A stretch of 59,014 bases of DNA. Source: JAICYJ01 sp035695105. Lineage in GTDB: Bacteria; Actinomycetota; Thermoleophilia; Gaiellales; JAICJC01. The notes under the pieces are model-generated. The model ran no database searches, was not told the origin of the DNA, and saw only the letters and a program-made list of their open reading frames with translations. Shown here piece after piece: positions 15,646 through 25,601 of the stretch (within the stretch, counting starts at the first letter, position 1; each line of letters opens with the position of its first letter). The stretch lies in assembly GCA_035695105.1 (NCBI GenBank), contig DASSEV010000058.1, positions 1-59,014 on the forward strand, given 5' to 3'. The position numbers and the translations under genes are program-made.

Positions 15646-17277
15646 ATGGCGCCGCCCCTCCGCGAGACCCGGGCCTGGAAGGCCCTCGAGCAGCACCATG
15701 CCGAGATCGCACCGCGACACCTCCGTGACCTGTTCGCCGAGGACCCGGACCGGGCGGAGCGGATGACGGCGCGCGGGGCCGGTCTGCTGCTCGATCACTC
15801 GAAGCACCGCGCCACGGAGGAGACGCTCGGCCTGCTGATCGACCTCGCCGAGGACCGTGGCCTTCCCGGCCGCATCGAGGCCATGTTCACGGGCGAGCGG
15901 ATCAACGTCACGGAGAACCGGTCCGTGCTGCACGTCGCCCTGCGCGCGCCGGCCGGGGACTCGATCGTGGTCGACGGCGTCGACGTGGTGAAGGAGGTGC
16001 ACGAGGTGCTCGGCCGAATGGCCGCCTTCGCCGGCCGCATCCGATCCGGCGAGTGGCGTGGCCACACCGGCCGGCCGATACGCAACGTTGTCAACATCGG
16101 CATCGGTGGGTCCGACCTCGGTCCGGTGATGGCATACGAGGCACTCCGTCAGTACTCGGATCGCAAGCTCACCGTCCGGTTTGTATCGAATATCGACGGC
16201 ACCGACCTGATCGAGGCAACGCGCGACCTCGATCCGGCGGAGACGCTCTTCATCATCTCCTCGAAGACGTTCACAACGCTGGAGACGATGACCAACGCCG
16301 CCAGCGCCCGTGACTGGATCGTTTCCTCACTGGGCGACGACGCCGCGGTCGCGCGACATTTCGTCGCCGTCTCCACCGCCGCCGACGAGGTGCGTGCGTT
16401 CGGCATCGACACGGACAACATGTTCGGATTCTGGGACTGGGTGGGCGGTCGCTACTCGATGGATGCCGCCATCGGGCTCTCCACGATGATCGCCGTGGGG
16501 CCGGAGCGGTTCCGGGAGATGCTCGACGGGTTCCACGCCATGGACGTCCACTTCCGAACGGCACCGCTCCGTCAGAACCTGCCGGCGCTGATGGGCATGC
16601 TCGCCGTGTGGTACGGCGACTTCTTCGGCGCCGAGACCGTCGCCGTGCTGCCGTACGAGCAGTACCTCAAGCGGTTCCCCGCCTATCTCCAGCAGCTGAC
16701 CATGGAGAGCAACGGCAAGCACGTCACCCTGGAGGGCGCCGAGGTCGACTACCAGACCGGCGCGGTGTACTGGGGCGAACCGGGCACGAACGGGCAGCAC
16801 TCGTTCTACCAGCTGATCCATCAGGGGACGAAGCTGATCCCCTGCGACTTCATAGGGTTCCTGCACACCCTGAACCCACTCGGGCCCCACCACGACCTGC
16901 TGATGGCGAACGTGTTCGCGCAGACCGAGGCGCTCGCATTCGGCAAGACGGCCGACCAGGTGCGGGCCGAGGGCACCGACCCGAAGCTCGTTCCGCATCG
17001 CGTGTTCACCGGCAACCGGCCGAGCAGCACGATCCTCGCCGAGAAGCTGACGCCACAAACGCTCGGCAGCCTCGTTGCACTATACGAACACAGCGTCTTC
17101 ACCCAGGGCGTGATCTGGGACATCAATTCGTTCGATCAATGGGGCGTCGAGCTGGGAAAGGTGCTCGCCAAACGAATAGCATCCGAAATTGCATGTCAGG
17201 ACGAGCCTGATTTGACACACGATGCATCGACGAACGCCTTGATCCGTCTCTATAGACGCGGCTCGTTGAACACATGA
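15646..17277 (+). CDS. pgi: Glucose-6-phosphate isomerase
   Basis: 543 residues, normal for bacterial PGI. The substrate-binding motifs are VVNIGIGGSDLGPVMAYEAL, SSKTFTTLETMTNA and GGRYSMDAAIGLS. The catalytic Glu/His region is GEPGTNGQHSFYQLIHQGTK, and the C-terminal base is in FDQWGVELGKVLAKRIASE. It interconverts glucose-6-phosphate and fructose-6-phosphate in the cytosol. The ATG at 15646 gives the usual N-terminus and lies 7 nt after TACCGT; a longer frame to 15457 overlaps the divergent gene. The last 60 codons use more A/T-ending codons than the rest, an unexplained local shift. Confidence 0.97.
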   Translation: MAPPLRETRAWKALEQHHAEIAPRHLRDLFAEDPDRAERMTARGAGLLLDHSKHRATEETLGLLIDLAEDRGLPGRIEAMFTGERINVTENRSVLHVALRAPAGDSIVVDGVDVVKEVHEVLGRMAAFAGRIRSGEWRGHTGRPIRNVVNIGIGGSDLGPVMAYEALRQYSDRKLTVRFVSNIDGTDLIEATRDLDPAETLFIISSKTFTTLETMTNAASARDWIVSSLGDDAAVARHFVAVSTAADEVRAFGIDTDNMFGFWDWVGGRYSMDAAIGLSTMIAVGPERFREMLDGFHAMDVHFRTAPLRQNLPALMGMLAVWYGDFFGAETVAVLPYEQYLKRFPAYLQQLTMESNGKHVTLEGAEVDYQTGAVYWGEPGTNGQHSFYQLIHQGTKLIPCDFIGFLHTLNPLGPHHDLLMANVFAQTEALAFGKTADQVRAEGTDPKLVPHRVFTGNRPSSTILAEKLTPQTLGSLVALYEHSVFTQGVIWDINSFDQWGVELGKVLAKRIASEIACQDEPDLTHDASTNALIRLYRRGSLNT

Positions 17278-17334
17278 CATAACAACCTGCGCTACAGTCT
17301 CACGCGTTCCTTCCCCCCAAACGTGAGGAGAGAT

Positions 17335-17739
17335 ATGCCGCGCTCAGGTGAGATCGGCGAGCAGATCTACGATCAGGTCGAGAAGCTGGTGGCGGACGGC
17401 ATGAACCGCACCGAGGCGTTCGCGAAGATCTCCGCGGATTCCGGCCGCCGGGCCGGCACCGTGGCTGCCAACTACTACCGGGTCGCCCGCAAGCGCGCCG
17501 GCGGCTCGCTGCGCCCGCGGGCGAAGCGGGGCCGACCGGCCCGGCGCACGGCGGCGGCCTCGTCGTCGACCGCTCGGCGCGGGCGCGCGCGCAGCCGCGC
17601 GGCATCAGGCGACATCGACTCGCTCGCGAACGCACTCGTCCGCGACGTGCAGGCGCTGGCCAACGCGATCAAGGCGCAGGCCGACGAGGTCGCCGAGATG
17701 CGCAAGAAGCTGGACGGCGTCAAGAAGCTCCTCGACTGA
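17335..17739 (+). CDS. Putative nucleoid or DNA-binding protein with AT-hook and coiled coil
   Basis: 134 residues in three parts. Residues 1-52 form a helical domain (GEIGEQIYDQVEKLVADGMNRTEAFAKISADSG, then GTVAANYYRVARKR) that looks like a small helix-turn-helix module. Residues 55-92 are a basic, Ala/Ser-rich linker holding an AT-hook core RGRP (65-68) flanked by K and RR, with a second RRGRARSR. Residues 93-134 form a heptad-like helix (IDSLANALVRDVQALANAIKAQADEVAEMRKKL) fit for oligomerisation. Together this suggests a DNA-bridging protein comparable in layout to Lsr2-type proteins, but not recognisably homologous. The ATG follows GAGGAGAG closely; a GTG at 17323 is an alternative. Confidence 0.7.
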   Translation: MPRSGEIGEQIYDQVEKLVADGMNRTEAFAKISADSGRRAGTVAANYYRVARKRAGGSLRPRAKRGRPARRTAAASSSTARRGRARSRAASGDIDSLANALVRDVQALANAIKAQADEVAEMRKKLDGVKKLLD

Positions 17740-17760
17740 CACGACGCAGTCGTCGGACGA

Positions 17761-17797
17761 GGGGGTCAGGCCTTGGGCCACCGTAGGCCTGACCCCC
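17761..17797. terminator. Strong terminator hairpin after the AT-hook gene
   Basis: GGGGGTCAGGCCT (17761-17773) and AGGCCTGACCCCC (17785-17797) form a perfect 13-bp stem with an 11-nt loop. It lies 21 bp past the plus-strand stop. With the hairpin at 17817 it separates convergent transcripts. It has no T run, as is common in high-GC genomes. Confidence 0.75.
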
Positions 17798-17816
17798 CTC
17801 GCCGATAACGCCAGGA

Positions 17817-17832
17817 CCGGGCTTCAGCCCGG
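17817..17832 (-). terminator. Terminator hairpin after the saccharopine dehydrogenase-like gene
   Basis: CCGGGC, loop TTCA, GCCCGG: a 6-bp stem with a tetraloop 23 bp past the minus-strand stop at 17856. Confidence 0.5.
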
Positions 17833-17855
17833 CCCCGCTCCGGATCGCCGCTGTT

Positions 17856-18992
17856 CTACGAGTCGCGGACGCTGACGCCGTAGCGCTCGAGCCGCTCGAA
17901 CAGCGCGCCGTACGGCACGATCTGCTCGGACGGGAACACCCCGCGCCGCTCGATCTCGCCGCGGCAGATCATGTCGGCCACCACCGCCGGCGGGCATGCG
18001 GTGGAGATGACGCCGCCGCCGAACGGCAGACGGTCGACCGACCGGGTGACGCACTCGGTGACAGCCGTCCCGTTCTCGCCGTACACCTCGACCCGATGGA
18101 TGCCAAATGCCTCGCGCGAGGGGGACGCCTTCGGCAGCCGCGCGAGCAGCGCCATCAGCACGTGCCGGGGCACCACCGGCACGCCGCGGATGTCCACGGG
18201 ATCCGTGCCCGCGAGACCGAGGTCGGTGAGCAGCCGGATCTTCTCGAGGAAGGCGGGGTTGAGCGACAGCTGGAAGCTGACCTCCTTCGCGCCGAAGCTG
18301 TCGGCGAAGGTGGCCTGCTCGGAGTGGATCGTGTAGATGGTCTGCGCCGGACCGACGGGCTCACCGAACTCGACCGTGCCGGCGTCTGTCATCGGGTCGA
18401 GGAACACCGGCTCGCCGTCGCGGATCACCGGCGTCGGCATGGACAGCTCGTCGAGGATCGTCTCGACGGCGTAGGGTGCGATGAGCGGACCGGCCGGGGG
18501 GCTCGGGTCGCGGCCGGCCGCTGCCACCACGACCCGGTCGATGCGGCCGCCCAGCCGCGATACGGCGTGCGCCGCCATCACGTTGGTCTTGCCGGGCGTG
18601 GAGCCCATGCCCAGCACCGCGACCAGGCCCGCCTCCCGGAACCAGAGGTCGAGCTTCACCTGCTCGCGCGTCACGTGGTAGAGGCCACCGAGGTCGAGGT
18701 AGTGGGAGCCGGCGGCCAGCGCCACCTCCATCGCCGCCAGGTTGATCCGGTAGGCGGCGGTGTTCACGAGCAGGGTCGAGCCGGCGACGGCCTCGCGCGC
18801 GGCCTCGAGGTCGGTGATGTCGACCGCCGCGCCGGTGGCCTTGCCGGCTCCGTGCTCCTCCGCGACCGCCTGCGCGCCGTCGGCGTTGACGTCGAGGCAG
18901 CGGATCTCGGTGACGGAGTCGTGCTCGGCCAGCGTGGCGACGATCGCGGGGCCGATGATGCCCGCCGCGCCGACGACGGAGACGGTGCTCAT
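17856..18992 (-). CDS. Saccharopine dehydrogenase / lysine 6-dehydrogenase family protein
   Basis: 378 residues. The Rossmann N-terminus is STVSVVGAAGIIGPAIVATLAEH, then the acidic LDVNADGAQAVAEE. The segments LLVNTAAYRINLAAMEVALAAGSHYLDLGGLYHVT and AGLVAVLGMGSTPGKTNVMAAHA match the saccharopine-dehydrogenase fold, closest in my reading to lysine 6-dehydrogenase-type enzymes. These act on the epsilon-amine of lysine or saccharopine with NAD(P). The ATG at 18992 overlaps the stop of the PucR regulator (ATGA). With a PucR regulator and a class III aminotransferase upstream, a catabolic role in lysine or polyamine use is likely; the substrate is not proven. Confidence 0.82.
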   Translation of the reverse strand: MSTVSVVGAAGIIGPAIVATLAEHDSVTEIRCLDVNADGAQAVAEEHGAGKATGAAVDITDLEAAREAVAGSTLLVNTAAYRINLAAMEVALAAGSHYLDLGGLYHVTREQVKLDLWFREAGLVAVLGMGSTPGKTNVMAAHAVSRLGGRIDRVVVAAAGRDPSPPAGPLIAPYAVETILDELSMPTPVIRDGEPVFLDPMTDAGTVEFGEPVGPAQTIYTIHSEQATFADSFGAKEVSFQLSLNPAFLEKIRLLTDLGLAGTDPVDIRGVPVVPRHVLMALLARLPKASPSREAFGIHRVEVYGENGTAVTECVTRSVDRLPFGGGVISTACPPAVVADMICRGEIERRGVFPSEQIVPYGALFERLERYGVSVRDS

Positions 18993-20419
18993 GCGTGCTC
19001 CAGAGACGGCTGGGGGTTTCGCAGCTGATGGGCGCGCAGCGCCAGCCACAGCTCGAGCCGGTCACCGGCGTCGGAAAGGTCCCGCCCGGTCAGCTCGGCG
19101 ATCTTCCGCATCCGGTAGCGGAGCGTGTGGCGGTGCACGTCCAGCTCGGCGGCCGCGTCCGCCCAGCGGCCGTTCGCCTCGATGTAGGCGCGCAGCGATT
19201 CGAGCAGCGCCGACCCGTGCGTGGCGTCGTGCTCGACCAGCGGGCCGAGCAGCGAGTCGCAGTAGAGCTCAACGCCGCGCTCGTCCTGCAGCGCAAGCAG
19301 CAGCTGGATCGAGCCCAGGTCGCGGAACGTCGCCATCACGGGATGCCCATTCGCCGGCCGCGCCTCGCAGGCGTAGAGCGCCTCGTCGTAGCTCCGCCGC
19401 AGCTCGGCCGGGTCGCGCCGCACGCGTCCCACGCCGCCCGATCCGGCGCCCGTCTCGTCGAGCAGCGCGGTTGCCCGCCGCCGCGCCTGCTCGTCGTCGG
19501 CCGCCTCCAGCAGCACGGCGACCCCGCCGTCGCGCACCACGCAGGGGGCGTTCTCCGACAGCCGGCCGGCAAGCTCGGCCAGCGCTCGCGTGCCGCGCTC
19601 GGCGGGGCGCAGGAGCGCGAAGGCCATCGGCTGCTCGCCCTCCAGCCCGAATGCCGCGGCCTTGCGCCGCAGCTCCGACGTGCCCACCTCGCCGGCCAGG
19701 ATCGACTCGACCAGATCCTCCGACAGCCGCCGCTCGGCGTTCGACACGGCCCTGCGCTTCAGCAGCTCGACCGCGAGCACGGTCTGCAGATGGTGCAGCA
19801 GCTGGGGGTCGCACCGGTCACCGGGGCGCGCAACCAGCTCGGCCTCGACCTCGCTTCCCGTCACCACCGGCAGCACCGTCGCCGCGGGGTCGCCGTCCTC
19901 CATGTCGTCCGTGCGCGCGAGCACGCGGCCGGACGGCTCTCGCAGGCACAGGGCGCAGTCGGAGAGGCGCCCCATCTCGGCGAGCATCGCGTCCAGGTCG
20001 CGCCCGTCGAGCATCAGCGACGTCACCCGCTCGAGCGTCTGCACCCGGGCGTCGCTCTGTGCGCGGAAGACCGCCTCGGTGATCGCGATGAACGGGACGT
20101 GGTACGGGGTGGTCATCACGGGGAAGCCGAGCCGGTCGGCCGCTTCGATCGCCTCGTCGGGCATCGCCTCGAACCCGAAGCCGAGGCCCAGGCACAGGCC
20201 CGCCAGCCCGTGGGCCGCGAGCAGCTCGACGAAGTCCCCCGGCCGATCGCGGAGCGGACGCCCGGTCGTGAGCAGCAGCTCGCGACCCCGCAGCCACGGC
20301 GTCGGATCGTCCAGCTCGCTCGTGTGGGCCCAGCGCACGTGGCGGCCAATCCCGGCCATGCCTCCGGCCAGCTCCAGTTCGAGCCGGTCGAGCTCGAGCA
20401 CCTGTGCGACGGTGAGCAT
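18989..20419 (-). CDS. PucR-family transcriptional regulator
   Basis: 476 residues. The N-terminal PucR sensor domain begins MLTVAQVLELDRLELELAGG and includes TSELDDPTPWLRGRELLLTTGRPL. A GGDEF-like central region follows. The C-terminal PucR helix-turn-helix contains LLESLRAYIEANGRWADAAAELDVHRHTLRYRMRKIAELTGRDL, the family signature. Such proteins usually activate catabolic genes in response to purines, amino acids or polyamines. It sits between the aminotransferase (20 bp upstream) and the dehydrogenase it overlaps, so it probably controls this operon and possibly the divergent gabT-pot genes. Confidence 0.92.
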   Translation of the reverse strand: MLTVAQVLELDRLELELAGGMAGIGRHVRWAHTSELDDPTPWLRGRELLLTTGRPLRDRPGDFVELLAAHGLAGLCLGLGFGFEAMPDEAIEAADRLGFPVMTTPYHVPFIAITEAVFRAQSDARVQTLERVTSLMLDGRDLDAMLAEMGRLSDCALCLREPSGRVLARTDDMEDGDPAATVLPVVTGSEVEAELVARPGDRCDPQLLHHLQTVLAVELLKRRAVSNAERRLSEDLVESILAGEVGTSELRRKAAAFGLEGEQPMAFALLRPAERGTRALAELAGRLSENAPCVVRDGGVAVLLEAADDEQARRRATALLDETGAGSGGVGRVRRDPAELRRSYDEALYACEARPANGHPVMATFRDLGSIQLLLALQDERGVELYCDSLLGPLVEHDATHGSALLESLRAYIEANGRWADAAAELDVHRHTLRYRMRKIAELTGRDLSDAGDRLELWLALRAHQLRNPQPSLEHA

Positions 20420-20439
20420 CGCGCTCCGCCGGGCCGCTG

Positions 20440-21897
20440 CTACTCCCCGACCACCTGCCGTGCGCCTGGGAGCACGTCGTGGTGCTCGCGGTGCCCGTGG
20501 TGGCGCTGCATCTCGGCCCAGGCCTCGTCCAGCACCGTGTCCAGCACATCGTGGATGTAGTCCAGGTCCTCACGCGTGGCCACCAGCGGCGGGGAGAGCT
20601 GGATCACCGGGTCGCCGCGGTCGTCCGCGCGGCAGATCAGCCCGGCCTCGAACAGCCGGCCCGAGAGGAAGCCGCGCAGCAGGTGCTCGGACTCGTCGTC
20701 GGAGAACGTCGCCTTCGTCTCCTTGTCCTTCACGAGCTCGAGCGAGTGGAAGTAGCCCTCGCCGCGGACATCTCCCACGATCGGCTTCTCCGCGAGCTTG
20801 TCCAGCATCTCCTGGAAGTACGGAGCGTTGCGCTGCACGTTGCCGATCACGTCCTCGCGCTCCATCACCTCGAGGTTCTTCAGGCCGACGGCGGTCGCGA
20901 CGGGATGGCCGCCGTAGGTGATGCCGTGGTTGAGCAGCGTGTGGCCCTCGAGGAACGGCGCCGCGATGCGGTCGGTCATGAGCACGCCGCCCAGCGGCAC
21001 GTGCGCCGAGCCGATGCCCTTCGCGAACGTGACGATGTCGGGGCGGATGTCGTAGAGCGTCGAGCCGAACCACTCGCCCAGCCGCCCGAAGCCGCAGATC
21101 ACCTCGTCGGCGACCAGCAGCACGCCGTACTCGTCGCAGATCTCGCGCACGCCCTGGAAGTAGCCGGCCGGCGGCGTGAACGTCCCACCGGCGTTCTGCA
21201 CCGGCTCCATGAACACGGCGGCCACCGACTCGGGGCCCTCGTGCTCGATCACGTCGCGCAGCTCGTCCAGCAGGAACTGCGTGAACTGCTGCTCGGTCTC
21301 GCCCTCGGGGCGGCGGTAGCGGTTCGTGTTGGAGACGTGGCGGACGCCCGGCATCAGCGGCTCGAACGGCGTCTTCAACGGGTAGATGCCGGTCAGCGAG
21401 AGCGCGCCCAGCGTGGTGCCGTGGTAGGCGATCCGGCGGGCGATCATCTTGTAGCGGTGGTGATGGCCGTTCAGCTGGTGGAACTGCCGGACGAGCTTGA
21501 TGATCGCCTCGTTGGCCTCCGACCCACCGCTGACGAAGAACACGCGGTTGAGGTCGCCGGGAGCCAGCTCGGCCACCTTCGCAGCGAGCTCGATGGCGCG
21601 CGGGTGGGCGTAGCTCCAGTTCGTGTAGAAGGGCAGCTCGGCCATCTGCTTTGCCGCCGCCTCGCCCAGCTCGGCGCCGAAGCTGTAGCCGATCTGGGTG
21701 CAGAACAGGCCGGCCAGCCCGTCGAAGTACTTCTTGCCGTTGGAGTCGTACAGCCAGCACCCCTCACCGTGGCTGATGATCGGCACGTCCTCGTTGCGGT
21801 ACGACGAGTGACGCGTGAAGTGCATCATCAGATGCCGCTTCGCAAGTTCCTGCAGCTGATCGTTGGACAGCGAGGGCTGCGAGCCGTTGCTGGTCAT
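20440..21897 (-). CDS. Class III aminotransferase (putrescine/omega-amino acid type)
   Basis: 485 residues. The pyridoxal-phosphate lysine is in DIVTFAKGIGSAHVPLGGVLMT, the aspartate in LLVADEVICGFGRLGEWFGS, and the phosphate-binding segment in FFVSGGSEANEAIIKL. The N-terminal part (YDSNGKKYFDGLAGLFCTQIGYS, FYTNWSYAHPRAIELA) matches omega-amino acid:pyruvate, taurine and putrescine transaminases. It moves a terminal amino group to pyruvate or a ketoacid. The ATG has AGAAGGA upstream. It leads the minus-strand operon and diverges from gabT, so putrescine, cadaverine or lysine catabolism is the likely setting. Confidence 0.9.
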   Translation of the reverse strand: MTSNGSQPSLSNDQLQELAKRHLMMHFTRHSSYRNEDVPIISHGEGCWLYDSNGKKYFDGLAGLFCTQIGYSFGAELGEAAAKQMAELPFYTNWSYAHPRAIELAAKVAELAPGDLNRVFFVSGGSEANEAIIKLVRQFHQLNGHHHRYKMIARRIAYHGTTLGALSLTGIYPLKTPFEPLMPGVRHVSNTNRYRRPEGETEQQFTQFLLDELRDVIEHEGPESVAAVFMEPVQNAGGTFTPPAGYFQGVREICDEYGVLLVADEVICGFGRLGEWFGSTLYDIRPDIVTFAKGIGSAHVPLGGVLMTDRIAAPFLEGHTLLNHGITYGGHPVATAVGLKNLEVMEREDVIGNVQRNAPYFQEMLDKLAEKPIVGDVRGEGYFHSLELVKDKETKATFSDDESEHLLRGFLSGRLFEAGLICRADDRGDPVIQLSPPLVATREDLDYIHDVLDTVLDEAWAEMQRHHGHREHHDVLPGARQVVGE

Positions 21898-21974
21898 ACG
21901 GAATCCTTCTGTGCGGGGTTGGACAGACTGGCCAATGCTACCAGCACCGGATGCAGGAACGGCGCCGCCGGTCT

Positions 21975-21980
21975 TATACT
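21975..21980 (+). promoter_or_regulatory. -10 element for the gabT-pot operon
   Basis: TATACT, one base from the TATAAT consensus, 36 bp upstream of gabT. No convincing -35 is visible at 16-18 bp, which suggests that an activator, perhaps the nearby PucR protein, is needed. Confidence 0.5.
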
Positions 21981-22016
21981 CGCTGGCGCAAAAGAACCAA
22001 CCAGACGGGGGCCTCC

Positions 22017-23289
22017 ATGGCAGTGCACGCGACCGGAACCAAGACGCAGGAGCTGATGGCCAAGCGCGACGAGTACGTCGCCCGCGGCGTCTCGCTGGCG
22101 CCGATCGTCGCCGACCACGCCCACGGCGCCCGCCTCACAGACGTCGACGGCAAGGAGTACATCGACTTCGCCGGCGGGATCGGCGTGCTCAACCTCGGGC
22201 ACACGCCGGAGGCCGTGGTGGATGCCATCAAGCGCCAGGCCGAGACCATGCTCCACGCCTGCTTTCCGGTGGCTGCCTACGAGCCCTACCTCGAGGTGGC
22301 GCGGCTGCTCTGCGAGCACGCACCCGGCACGCACGCGAAGAAGGCCGTGCTGGTCAACTCCGGCGCCGAGGCCGTCGAGAACGCCGTCAAGATCGCCCGC
22401 TACCACACCGGCCGCGACGGCGTGATCACGTTCGACCGTGGCTTCCACGGCCGCACGCTGCTGACCATGACGCTGACGTCCAAGCTGGTCTACAAGCGCG
22501 GCATGGGCCCGTTCGCTCCCGAGGTGTACCGCGCGCCGGCGCCGTATCCCTATCGCGGAGTGAGCACGAAGGACGCGCTGAAGGGGCTCGAGTTCACGTT
22601 CAAGGCGCACGTCGACCCCGAGTCCGTGGCCTGCGTCATCCTCGAGCCGGTGCAGGGCGAGGGCGGGTTCACCGTGATGCCGCCCGAGTTCATCCAGGGC
22701 GTGTACGAGCTGTGCCAGAAGTACGGCATCGTCTACATCGACGACGAGGTGCAGGCCGGCATGGGCCGCACCGGCACGCTGTGGGGGATCGAGCACTCCG
22801 GCGTGACGCCCGACCTGGTCACGGTCGGCAAGTCGCTCGCGGCCGGCATGCCGCTTGCCGGCGTGGTCGGCCGGGCCGAGATCATCGACTCGGTGCACCC
22901 CGGCGGGCTCGGCTCGACCTACGGCGGCAACCCGGTGGCCTGCGCGGCCGCCATCGAGAGCATCAACGCGATCGCCGCGCCGGAGTTCCTCGACCGCGCC
23001 AGGGCCTTCGGCGAGGAGATCATGGCGCGGCTGCGGGCGATGGCGGAGCGCCATCCGGTGATCGGCGAGGTGCGCGGCATCGGGCCGATGGCGGCGATCG
23101 AGCTGGTCACCGACCGCGAGAGCAAGGAGCCGGCCGCCGACGTGGCCGCTGCGACCGTGGCCGGGGCGCTCGAGCGCGGCTTGCTCCTGCTGAAGACCGG
23201 CATCTACGACAACGTGCTGCGGATCCTTGTGCCGATCACGGCCAGCGATGAGGATCTCAGCCTTGGCCTCGACCGACTCGAGGAGTCGC

Positions 23290-23306
<17 letters not shown>
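22017..23306 (+). CDS. gabT: 4-aminobutyrate aminotransferase
   Basis: 429 residues. Motifs: LVNSGAEAVENAVKIARYHTGR (phosphate binding), YIDDEVQAGMGRTGTLWGIEHSG (Asp against the pyridine nitrogen) and DLVTVGKSLAAGMPLAGVVGRAE (PLP lysine). GFHGRTLLTMTLTSK and ILEPVQGEGGF are typical of GABA transaminases. It converts GABA and 2-oxoglutarate to succinate semialdehyde and glutamate. The ATG at 22017 follows a GGGGG stretch; an upstream frame of 22 arginine-rich residues is rejected. It heads an operon with the polyamine ABC transporter, so imported putrescine may be degraded through GABA. Confidence 0.9.
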
Positions 23307-24371
<1,065 letters not shown>

Positions 24372-24375
<4 letters not shown>

Positions 24376-25550
24376 GGGTGCGTTTCACGCTGGCCGCCGT
24401 GCTGATCGCGGCCATGGCCGTGGCGGCGGGCTGCGGGTCGAGCTCGTCGAGCGGCAGCTCCGGCGGCGGGGGCAGCGGGTCGAACGGGCCGAAGCTGCCG
24501 ACGTCGATCGGGCCGACGGAGGGCCAGCTGAACCTGATCGCCTGGCAGGGCTACACCGAGCCGAACGTCGTCAAGCCGTTCGAGAAGCAGACCGGCTGCC
24601 AGGTCAACGTCAAGTACGGCCAGACGTCGGATGAGATGTTCCAGCTCATGCAGAGCGGCCACTACGACGGCGTGTCGGCCTCCGGCGACGCCAGCAACCG
24701 CCTGATCGCGGCCGGCCTGGTCTCGCCGATCAATCCCAACCTGATCCCCGACTTCAAGAACATCACGCCGGAGCTGCAGAGCCCGCCGCACAACACGGTG
24801 AACGGCGTGCACTACGGCGTCTCCTACCAGTGGGGCGCGAACGTCCTCATGTACAACACGGACGTCGTCAAGCCGGCGCCGGACAGCTGGAGCGTGATCT
24901 TCGACGGCACCAGCTACAAGGGCAAGGTCGACGCGTACGACAGCCCGATCTACATCGCCGACGCCGCGCTGTACCTGAAGAGCGCGCAGCCCGACCTGAA
25001 GATCACGGACCCGTACGAGCTGACGCAGACCCAGTTCAACGCGGCCGTCGACCTGCTGAAGAAGCAGCACCAGCAGATCGGCAACTACTGGTCGAGCTAC
25101 ACCTCGCAGATCCAGGACTTCACCCAGGGCAGCATCGTCATCGGCCCGACGTGGCCCTACCAGGTCAACACCCTGAAGGGCTCCGGCGTGCACGTGGACG
25201 CCGTCCTGCCCAAGGAGGGCGCGACCGGCTGGGCGGACACCTGGATGATGTACTCGAAGGCCGCCCACCCCAACTGCATGCTGAAGTGGATGGCGTATGC
25301 GACCACGCCCGAGGTGCAGGCCAAGACCGCCTACACCTTCGGGTCGGCGCCCGCCAACCCCCAGGCCTGCACGATCCTCGACAAGGAAGTCAAGAACTAC
25401 TGCACCGACTACCACGTCACGGATCAGAACTACTTCAAGCACATCGCCTTCTGGAAGACACCGCTGCAGGACTGCGGTGACAGCCGAGGCAACGCCTGCG
25501 TCGACTACTCACAGTGGGCGCTGGCCTGGACGACGATCAAGAACTCCTGA
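24372..25550 (+). CDS. potD: Spermidine/putrescine-binding lipoprotein
   Basis: 392 residues. A lipoprotein signal (RFTLAAVLIAAMAVAAGC) ends at a lipobox cysteine near residue 21, followed by a Ser/Gly linker. The binding fold shows GQLNLIAWQGYTEPNVVKPFEKQTGCQVNVKYGQTSDEMF, typical of PotD/PotF family proteins, and GIGP-type ligand loops. It captures polyamine at the outer face of the membrane. The ATG overlaps the potA stop (ATGA) and has AGGAGG 7 nt upstream. Several Cys pairs near the C-terminus (about residues 335-380) suggest disulfides. Confidence 0.9.
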
Positions 25551-25557
25551 TCGACGG

Positions 25558-25586
25558 CCCCCGGGAGCCGGAGCGGCTCCCGGGGG
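25558..25586 (+). promoter_or_regulatory. Intercistronic hairpin between potD and potB
   Basis: CCCCCGGGAGCCG (25558-25570) pairs perfectly with CGGCTCCCGGGGG (25574-25586) around a 3-nt loop, a 13-bp stem. It lies between the binding-protein gene and the permease genes. It probably protects the upstream mRNA from 3' decay or attenuates transcription, so more PotD is made than PotB and PotC. Confidence 0.75.
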
Positions 25587-25601
25587 CAGCCCTCCTCTCT
25601 C

